DNA of 16,532 nt from Myxococcales bacterium (lineage in GTDB: Bacteria > Myxococcota_A > Polyangia > Polyangiales > Polyangiaceae), in assembly GCA_013298325.1 (NCBI GenBank), contig JAAFHJ010000048.1, forward strand, positions 1-16,532, given 5' to 3'. Shown here one piece after another: positions 1 through 5,448 of the stretch. Within the stretch, counting starts at the first letter, position 1; each line of letters starts with the position of its first letter. The position numbers were made by a program, and so were the translations under genes. The notes beneath the pieces were generated by a model. It did not search any database and was not told where the DNA came from. It saw only the letters and a list, made by a program, of their open reading frames with translations.

Positions 1-131
1 GGTTCTGGTCGAGCCCTTGGCCCTACGTGATCGGAGGCACTCTCCTCGCGGGGGGCGCAGCGACCGGCTATTACCTATTCTTGCGGCCGACCGATCAAGT
101 CCACATCAATACGGTGACGATTCTTCGTTAG
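1..131 (+). CDS. C-terminal tail of a membrane-anchored protein (partial)
   Basis: Reading from base 3, an open frame runs to a TAG at 129-131 and encodes about 42 residues. They contain one clear hydrophobic segment (WPYVIGGTLLAGGAATGYYL) followed by a short polar tail ending in TVTILR. A tryptophan-proline start to a single Gly/Ala-rich helix close to the C-terminus is common in large myxobacterial envelope or PEGA/TPR proteins, so this is probably the end of such a protein. The start and main domains lie outside the window, so no function can be assigned. Confidence 0.6.
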   Translation, partial: FWSSPWPYVIGGTLLAGGAATGYYLFLRPTDQVHINTVTILR

Positions 132-225
132 GTGCGCCGCGTGAGGTTGATGGGCGCCGTCTTTGCGTGCCCGGCCTGTGACGCAGCGTCGACCGCGCAC
201 ACCGTCGGTGAGCGGAACGGGATCG

Positions 226-239
226 TTGTTGCCGAACAA
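226..239. promoter_or_regulatory. Small inverted repeat upstream of the ArsA pair
   Basis: TTGTT-gccg-AACAA is a perfect 5-bp inverted repeat with a 4-base loop. It extends to 7 bp if a G-U pair and a C-G pair are counted. It lies in the roughly 250-base gap between the tail of the first gene and the ArsA-like operon. No run of T follows, so it is not an obvious terminator. It could be a protein-binding site or chance. I could not find a convincing -35/-10 pair nearby. Confidence 0.15.
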
Positions 240-380
240 TGACGATTGACCGCGCTGCTGCCGCGTAGACCGGCTCCGGCAATCGACCGCCCCCACGGCA
301 GCGTACCAAAAAGTCCCACTACCCCCTGCAGGTCGCCGCATCCAAGAGTCCCGGTTTCGCGTTACCCTGAAGAGATCCCG

Positions 381-1316
381 TTGAGCGCCATCGCCCCTTT
401 CACCCCTCGCATCCTCCTCGTTACCGGCAAAGGGGGCGTGGGGCGCAGCACCACCGCCGCCGCGCTGGGCCATGCGTTCGCTAGCGCCGGGGAAGCGGTT
501 CTTCTTCTGGAAATTGGAGGGGTTGGCGATGACGCTTCCGCGCTTGCTCGCGCGTTCGGGCGCGTGCGCCTTCCGACGAAACCGGAGCGGATCGACACCG
601 TGACGCGGCCGGAGCGTGGCGCGATCTTCGGGGCTCTCCTCCTTGCCAACACCGGCCACGAGCGATTTCTGCGACGCGTGCTCCCGGGCGGGCCCCTCGT
701 TGCTGCCGCGCTCCGCAATGATGCGCTCCAGCGTCTCCTGAATGCGGCGCCTTCGTTCCAAGAGATGGGAATTTTCTATCACTTGCTGACGATCCTTCGA
801 GAGACAGAAAACCAGCGATTTCGATGGGATCGCGTCATTATCGACATGCCGGCAACCGGCCATACGCTGGCCCTCACCGAGCTCCCTGCTCAGCTGCTTC
901 GACTCCTCCCGAACGGCTTCATCGGCGAGGAACTACGTGCAGGACGCACTCTTCTCGAAGACCGAACGCAAACCGGCGCGGTGGTCGTCACCCTCCCGGA
1001 GCGCCTCCCAATCACCGAGAGCCGCGAACTCGCCCAGGGGCTCGCGAAGAGCGGCGTAGGGCTCTGTGCCTACGTCGTGAATAAGATGCCGGCGACCGAT
1101 TTTTCGAAAGAAGAACGGGATGTTTTGGACACGTGGCTTGCCCATTCCCCGCCCCTGTTCGGGCGCGGAGACTACCTGCGCTCGGCCGACGCGAAGGGGC
1201 TTGCCCGTGAGCTCGACGGCGATGGCGCTCCGCTCGTTCTCCTGCCTGAACTCGCCCTGAGCGGCCCCGCGCTCCCGCCCGCCCTGATCCCCTACCTCAC
1301 CAAAGGCCCCTCGTGA
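381..1316 (+). CDS. ArsA/Get3-family ATPase, subunit 1 (Walker A lysine replaced by Arg)
   Basis: About 311 residues, a SIMIBI-class P-loop ATPase of the ArsA/Get3 family. The deviant Walker A is GKGGVGRST at residues 16-24: the signature lysine K17 is present, but the P-loop lysine is Arg22. The switch II-like ArsA signature DMPATGHTL is at 155-163. After the P-loop strand it has LLLEIGG instead of the usual Asp-Pro switch I, a feature I recall from one subunit of paired actinobacterial Get3-like proteins. I chose TTG 381 because GAAGAG lies 6 bases upstream and conserved sequence starts ten residues later; an in-frame TTG at 246 would add a Pro/Arg-rich, non-conserved stretch. The gene ends in a GTGA overlap with the next ATPase, so the two are probably co-translated. 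The substrate is unknown. Arsenite pumping is unlikely because no arsB or arsR is near. Confidence 0.88.
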   Translation: MSAIAPFTPRILLVTGKGGVGRSTTAAALGHAFASAGEAVLLLEIGGVGDDASALARAFGRVRLPTKPERIDTVTRPERGAIFGALLLANTGHERFLRRVLPGGPLVAAALRNDALQRLLNAAPSFQEMGIFYHLLTILRETENQRFRWDRVIIDMPATGHTLALTELPAQLLRLLPNGFIGEELRAGRTLLEDRTQTGAVVVTLPERLPITESRELAQGLAKSGVGLCAYVVNKMPATDFSKEERDVLDTWLAHSPPLFGRGDYLRSADAKGLARELDGDGAPLVLLPELALSGPALPPALIPYLTKGPS

Positions 1317-2449
1317 GCGCTCCGGTCGTCCTCCCTCTTGTTGATGATGCACGTGTCCTCGTCTGCTGCGGGGCGGGCGGTGTCGGAAAAACGTCGACGG
1401 CGACTGCACTTGCGCTGCTTGCCGCTCGGCGGGGCCGTCGCGTCCTCGCGCTCACCGTCGATCCGTCGAAGCGCCTCGCGCAGACCCTCGGCGTCGAGCC
1501 GAACCGACGCGAGCCCACCGCAGTCTCGCGCGAACGCCTCCAAGCGGCCGGAATCACCGCGGGAACGCTCGATGCCTGGATGCTCGACCCGGCAAAAGTC
1601 GCGGAAGACGCCGTGAAACGGGTCGCCAAAGATGAGGCGGCTCAGCAGCGCCTCTTCCAGAATCGCCTCTACAAAGAGGTTTCACGTATGGTCGCGGGGA
1701 TGCAGGAATACACGGCGATGGAGGCCCTTTTCGGGTTTCTTGAGGCGGGCCGCTACGATCTTGTCGTCCTCGATACGCCGCCGGCGCGGAACGCCCTCGA
1801 CTTCCTTGAGGGGCCGACGCGTCTTGCGAGCCTCCTCGAAGGTCGCGTATTTCAACTCTTTTTGCCACCAACTGCCGATACCGGCTTCTTCGAACGGAAG
1901 GCCTCCGAGCTCCTTCTTTCGGTGTTGTCGGCGGCATTTGGTACGGAGAATGCGCGCGATCTCCAGGAATTTTTCAGTCTATTTCTCCCCGTCTTCAAAG
2001 ACTTCGGGCTCCACGCTTCAAAGGCGCGAGCGCTCCTGTCCTCGGCGTCTACCGGTTTTCTCTTGGTGACGTCGCCTGCCGATGAAGCGGTCGCGGATGC
2101 GCTGTATTTTCAGCAACGTACCGTCGATTTGAAGCTCCCTTTTCGCGGATTCCTCCTCAATCGCAGCGAAGCCGATGCCGCCGGACGCCAGCTCCCGACG
2201 CTTGGCGCGGACGACGCGCAGGTTCCGGCTCTCGCGCAAGCGTTCGCGAAGTTTCTGCCGCTCGCCGCCGCCGAACAGACCCGCCATGCCCGCGATGCCT
2301 CGCTACTCGCAACGCTCGCCGCGAAAGCAGCCGGCGGAAGCGGAAATGACGGGCCGACGGCGTTCGCGCGTGCGCTCCCGACCCTCGTGACGGGCGCCTC
2401 GGAGCTTGAAGGGCTCGCGGTTCTCGCCGACGCGCTCGCGAGCGCCTAG
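1313..2449 (+). CDS. ArsA/Get3-family ATPase, subunit 2 (signature lysine replaced by Ala)
   Basis: A 378-residue ArsA/Get3-like ATPase whose GTG start overlaps the stop of the preceding paralogue by 4 bases. Its Walker A is GAGGVGKTS at residues 20-28: the P-loop lysine K26 is intact, but the signature lysine, which in this family reaches across the dimer interface, is Ala21. Switch I is well preserved (TVDPSKRLAQTLG, with D50 and P51). The switch II region reads DTPPARNALDF at 154-164, the form typical of the second member of paired bacterial Get3-like proteins rather than DTAPTGHT. There is no C-terminal membrane helix, so it is cytoplasmic. With its neighbour it most likely forms a heterodimer. 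By analogy with mycobacterial Rv3679/Rv3680 (recalled, not searched) a role in membrane-protein handling or stress tolerance is possible but unproven here. Confidence 0.88.
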   Translation: MSAPVVLPLVDDARVLVCCGAGGVGKTSTATALALLAARRGRRVLALTVDPSKRLAQTLGVEPNRREPTAVSRERLQAAGITAGTLDAWMLDPAKVAEDAVKRVAKDEAAQQRLFQNRLYKEVSRMVAGMQEYTAMEALFGFLEAGRYDLVVLDTPPARNALDFLEGPTRLASLLEGRVFQLFLPPTADTGFFERKASELLLSVLSAAFGTENARDLQEFFSLFLPVFKDFGLHASKARALLSSASTGFLLVTSPADEAVADALYFQQRTVDLKLPFRGFLLNRSEADAAGRQLPTLGADDAQVPALAQAFAKFLPLAAAEQTRHARDASLLATLAAKAAGGSGNDGPTAFARALPTLVTGASELEGLAVLADALASA

Positions 2450-2532
2450 TCGCGCGCGTTTAGCAGGCGCCACCGCGGGTCGAGGCATCGTCGACGGGTC
2501 GTCGCGCGCCCCCCGCAATTCCCGCCACGGTT

Positions 2533-2555
2533 GACTGTGCCAGTCTCCGATGGCA
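2533..2555. promoter_or_regulatory. Overlapping inverted repeats in the hydrolase-merR leader, candidate operator
   Basis: Two overlapping dyads are visible: GACTG-tgc-CAGTC (2533-2545) and TGCCA-N8-TGGCA (2538-2555). They start within a -35-like TTGACT at 2531-2536. MerR regulators bind dyads placed between promoter elements, and a merR-type gene is the second gene of this operon, so this is a plausible autoregulatory site. No good -10 hexamer stands at 17-20 bases from TTGACT, which weakens the promoter reading. Confidence 0.25.
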
Positions 2556-2641
2556 TCGTTTTGCGCATGCGCATGCGCTCCGCCCCGCCTGGCCCGGTCC
2601 GAACTTTTTTTCGTAATTGCAGTACCTTGTGGCAGTCTCCG
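2536..2641. repeat. Pair of 14-base imperfect direct repeats in the leader
   Basis: TGTGCCAGTCTCCG (2536-2549) recurs as TGTGGCAGTCTCCG (2628-2641) with one mismatch. The second copy lies just upstream of the chosen ATG at 2654. The first copy overlaps the inverted repeats described at 2533-2555. Two near-identical copies in a 200-base leader could be paired regulator sites or a small duplication. Confidence 0.4.
2563..2578. repeat. Perfect 16-bp palindrome GCGCATGCGCATGCGC
   Basis: The sequence equals its own reverse complement over 16 bases and lies between the two direct-repeat copies, 76 bases before the hydrolase start. It could bind a dimeric protein. It can also be read as two overlapping GCGCATGCGC units, a simple repeat that may arise by chance in GC-rich DNA. 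No T-run follows directly, so it is not a classic terminator; the T7 run at 2605-2611 is 26 bases away. Confidence 0.35.
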
Positions 2642-2653
2642 CCGTCCCCTCCG

Positions 2654-4498
2654 ATGACCACGCGCGACGCGCCATCGACGGATTGGGACGTGACGCATCG
2701 CGTAGTTCGCCGCGGTGACGTTGCGCTGGCGGTGACCGAGCGACGCCCGAAGAGCGTGTCGACGGAAGCGACGCCGACCCTTCTCTTCGTGCACGGGTAC
2801 CCAGACGATCAATCGGTCTGGGATGGCGTCGCCGAGCGCCTTGCTGGCACCTTCCACGTCGTGACATTTGATGTTCGCGGCGCAGGGAAATCGACGGTGC
2901 CTGCGAAGATCTCTGCCTATTCATTGCAGGAACTCTCTGCCGATATTGCCGCCGTCGCCGACGCGGTACGCCCCGACGGTGCTGTTCATCTCATCGGGCA
3001 CGATTGGGGCTCGATCCAGGCGTGGGAGCCGATTACGGACCCACGACTCCTCAATAAATTCAAAAGCTTCACGTCAATTTCAGGGCCTTGTCTCGACCAC
3101 GTGGGCCAAGGAATGCGTACGTGGACGGGGCCGATCGGCGACCGCCTCCATCAGGCAGTTCGCTCGTGGTATATCGGGTTCTTCCACCTTCCGGTCCTCG
3201 CACCCACGGCGTGGAGGCTGTTTGGAAACCGCTTTGATGATTTGTTAGAAACCTCCGAGGCAATTGCGCCGACCGCACGTGAGCCGCGAAGCCGCGTCGC
3301 TGACGGTGTCCACGGAATTTCTCTGTATCGCGCCAACATCCTCCCCCGCCTTCTCGCGCCGCGGCGGCGCAGTACGGCGATTCCCGTACAAATCCTCGTC
3401 CCCGAGGACGACGCCTACGTGACACCCGCGCTCACCGAGGCGTTCGAGGAGGGCTACCCAGATCCGCGGCTCCGGCGCCTCGTCCCAAACGTGGAACGTC
3501 ATTTGATGCCGGGGGGGCACTGGGTCCTTCGTAGCCGGCCTGAAGCAATTTCGACGCGGATTGAGTCGTTTGTTGCGCGTGTTGAAGCTCGAACCGTGAC
3601 GAACCGCGTCGTACGACTCGTTCCACGGAGCCCGCGCTTCGTCCTCGACGAGACGCCCCTCCATTGGCTTGAAAGCGATGTACAAACTACGCACACTGTA
3701 AATGTTCTGTCGCTGCTCCTTCCCGCCGGCGAACATTGGTTCGCAAAGGTCTTTCAAGAGGCGCTCCCCCATATCGAGGATCCGTTATTGAGGCAGGAGA
3801 TGCGTGGCTTTGCCGGGCAAGAATCGAACCACGCCTTCGCCCACGAAAAAGTTCTCGCTCTCTTCAAGAAGCAGGGGCTCGACACCGAAGGAATGCTCCG
3901 GCATATCGACGCGTGGTTCGCGTTTGGAACCGCAGAACCCTTCGGAAGAAAGCTTCCGCCACGCGTCGACGCAGCGTGGCTACTCCATCGGGTCGCCTTG
4001 ATTGCCGCCGTGGAGCAGTACACGACGTTCCTCGGAAATTGGGTGCTGGAAGCCGACGAGCTTGCTGGCGCGAGTCTTTCGCCCGAGATGATTTCGCTGT
4101 TGCGATGGCACGGCGCCGAAGAGGTCGAACATCGAGCGACAGCTTTCGACGTCTTTGAAGCACTCGGGGGCGGCTATCTGGAACGTACAATCGCTATGAG
4201 CGAAGCATTCGGAGCACTTCTCTATCTGTGGATTCGGGGCGTTAAAACGCTTATGGCCAGCGATCCAACCCGTCCAGGATCTCCATCCTGGCGCACATTT
4301 TTCGCCGCAGGACGCCGAAAACAGTTGCCGACACTCGAACAAATTGGCGTGGCGACGCTTCGCTATGTCACTCCCGGCTTTCATCCCGCCCAGGAGGCAG
4401 GTAGCGGACGCGCCGCCGCGATTTTGGCGGGGCTCTCAGGCGGTCGCCTACCCGGCAACGGAGAACATCGTCGTGGAGCGGCCGGCGGGACTCCATGA
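2654..4498 (+). CDS. Fusion protein: EphD-like alpha/beta hydrolase plus predicted metal-dependent hydrolase (PF10118-like) domain
   Basis: A 614-residue two-domain protein. Residues about 40-310 are an alpha/beta hydrolase of the epoxide hydrolase/haloalkane dehalogenase type: oxyanion-hole HGYP (47-50), nucleophile elbow GHDWGS with Asp117, a candidate acid at D252/D253 and catalytic His289 in GGHW. The HDWGSIQAWE stretch and SWYIGFFHLP cap resemble the hydrolase half of EphD-type proteins, which normally carry a short-chain dehydrogenase instead. Residues about 320-590 resemble the predicted metal-dependent hydrolase family COG3687/PF10118. Ligand-like residues follow a ferritin/diiron pattern: E360, E390xxH393, E454 and E490xxH493. 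ATG 2654 was chosen because the upstream in-frame sequence to 2531 is not conserved-looking; no strong ribosome-binding site is visible. There is no signal peptide. It overlaps the merR gene by ATGA. A lipid or hydrophobic epoxide/ester substrate is a guess. Confidence 0.82.
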   Translation: MTTRDAPSTDWDVTHRVVRRGDVALAVTERRPKSVSTEATPTLLFVHGYPDDQSVWDGVAERLAGTFHVVTFDVRGAGKSTVPAKISAYSLQELSADIAAVADAVRPDGAVHLIGHDWGSIQAWEPITDPRLLNKFKSFTSISGPCLDHVGQGMRTWTGPIGDRLHQAVRSWYIGFFHLPVLAPTAWRLFGNRFDDLLETSEAIAPTAREPRSRVADGVHGISLYRANILPRLLAPRRRSTAIPVQILVPEDDAYVTPALTEAFEEGYPDPRLRRLVPNVERHLMPGGHWVLRSRPEAISTRIESFVARVEARTVTNRVVRLVPRSPRFVLDETPLHWLESDVQTTHTVNVLSLLLPAGEHWFAKVFQEALPHIEDPLLRQEMRGFAGQESNHAFAHEKVLALFKKQGLDTEGMLRHIDAWFAFGTAEPFGRKLPPRVDAAWLLHRVALIAAVEQYTTFLGNWVLEADELAGASLSPEMISLLRWHGAEEVEHRATAFDVFEALGGGYLERTIAMSEAFGALLYLWIRGVKTLMASDPTRPGSPSWRTFFAAGRRKQLPTLEQIGVATLRYVTPGFHPAQEAGSGRAAAILAGLSGGRLPGNGEHRRGAAGGTP

Positions 4499-5247
4499 GC
4501 AGCTACACGATCGACGCGCTCGCCCTCCTCGGCGCTTCCACTGTCCGAAACGTTCGATCTTACCAGGAAAAGGGGCTGCTTCCGGCGCCTACACGCCGCG
4601 GTCGGAGCGCCATTTACGACGATCGTCACCTTGCGCGGCTTCGGACGATTGGCGCCCTGCTTGGGCGCGGCTACAGCCTCGCAAGCATCTCAGAATTGAT
4701 AAACTTTTGGCAGACGGGGCGCGACTTTGACGACCTCCTTGGCCTCGAGGAAGCGCTCGCCTTGCCGTTTTCCGAGGAGGAGCCGGCCGTGATGACTGCG
4801 GAGGCGGTCGCCGAAATTTGGGGCGACGCCACCCTTCTCGAGGATGCGATCGCCGTCGGCTTCTTCGAGGTCCAGGCGGACGGGGCGCTCCGCGTTCCAA
4901 GCCTGCGTCTCCTCCACGCGGGCGTCGCGCTTCGGAAAGCCGGCGTGGACGGACGGGCCCTGTTGTCGGAGCTCGTACTTCTACGAAACGATATTGAAAG
5001 ATTAACGGAGCGTTTCGTCCGCCTCGTGGTGCCGGCGGTGCTCAGCCAGCTCGGGACGCCACGATCAGAAGCTTCGGACACCTCGGGCGTCGCCGCCGTC
5101 ATCGGAACGCTCCGTCCGTTGGCGAAGCGTGTCGTCGATGCCGAACTGGCCCGTGCCCTCGAAATCCATGTGCTTGCATTTCTTGCGGAAACACTCACGG
5201 GCGCGCCCGGCGCGCCGGGCCCCAAGGTGGGGACGCCCCCGCAGTAG
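4495..5247 (+). CDS. MerR-family transcriptional regulator
   Basis: A 250-residue protein. Residues 4-70 match the MerR winged helix-turn-helix: YTIDALALLGAS, then VRNVRSYQEKGLLPAPTRRG, IYDDRHLARLRTI and GYSLASISELI. The remaining 180 residues are a mostly helical, unrecognised effector region with no cluster of metal-binding cysteines, so sensing of mercury or other soft metals is unlikely; a hydrophobic small molecule would fit the linked hydrolase. The tail is Gly/Pro/Ala-rich. The ATG overlaps the stop of the hydrolase fusion (ATGA), so regulator and enzyme are made from one message. This points to local regulation of the operon, perhaps through the inverted repeats near 2533-2578. Confidence 0.88.
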   Translation: MSSYTIDALALLGASTVRNVRSYQEKGLLPAPTRRGRSAIYDDRHLARLRTIGALLGRGYSLASISELINFWQTGRDFDDLLGLEEALALPFSEEEPAVMTAEAVAEIWGDATLLEDAIAVGFFEVQADGALRVPSLRLLHAGVALRKAGVDGRALLSELVLLRNDIERLTERFVRLVVPAVLSQLGTPRSEASDTSGVAAVIGTLRPLAKRVVDAELARALEIHVLAFLAETLTGAPGAPGPKVGTPPQ

Positions 5248-5387
5248 CCATTTTCCGCGTTCAGAGTCTCCGTCGTACTCTTCGCGCCGCCGCACCGAAT
5301 ATCGCTTCAAGTCTGGGAACGTTTCCGGGTACTGTCGGGATCGGTGCCGGATTTTGACGTGGTGGTGCAATGTTGATCCACCGCGGT

Positions 5388-5417
5388 CCCCAAGACGCTA
5401 TCATGAACGTCTCGGGG
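5388..5417 (+). promoter_or_regulatory. Stem-loop or operator-like dyad in the kinase leader
   Basis: CCCC-a-AGACG, a 10-base loop, then CGTCT-c-GGGG form a 4+5 bp interrupted inverted repeat ending 19 bases before the kinase ribosome-binding site. The loop holds TATCAT (5399-5404), a -10-like hexamer; TTGATC at 5373-5378 lies 20 bases upstream, longer than the ideal spacing. It may be a promoter with an overlapping operator or an RNA hairpin in the 5' leader. Confidence 0.25.
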
Positions 5418-5436
5418 GCTACTTTCGCCACCGACT

Positions 5437-5442
5437 AAGGAG
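5437..5442 (+). promoter_or_regulatory. Strong ribosome binding site (AAGGAG) deciding the GTG start of the kinase
   Basis: AAGGAG is followed by six bases and then GTG at 5449. It is one of the two clearest Shine-Dalgarno sequences in the window (the other precedes gap) and fixes the kinase start at GTG, not at a downstream ATG. Confidence 0.75.
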
Positions 5443-5448
5443 CGCACC

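Noticed and set aside
246..380. Upstream TTG start for ArsA-like subunit 1
   Set aside because: The added 45 residues are Pro/Arg-rich without family similarity, and a better-placed GAAGAG precedes TTG 381.
381..2449. Arsenite efflux ATPase function for the ArsA-like pair
   Set aside because: No arsB, arsR, arsC or arsD is nearby, the proteins are separate half-size subunits, and their switch motifs resemble Get3-like bacterial pairs more than true ArsA.
2563..2611. Palindrome followed by a T7 run as a terminator of the ArsA operon
   Set aside because: The T-run lies 26 bases from the palindrome and the intervening sequence does not pair, so it does not fit a rho-independent terminator.
5403..5438. 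Eleven-residue leader ORF (ATG to TAA) before the kinase
   Set aside because: It has no ribosome-binding site of its own and overlaps the dyad and the kinase Shine-Dalgarno. An ORF this short arises easily by chance.
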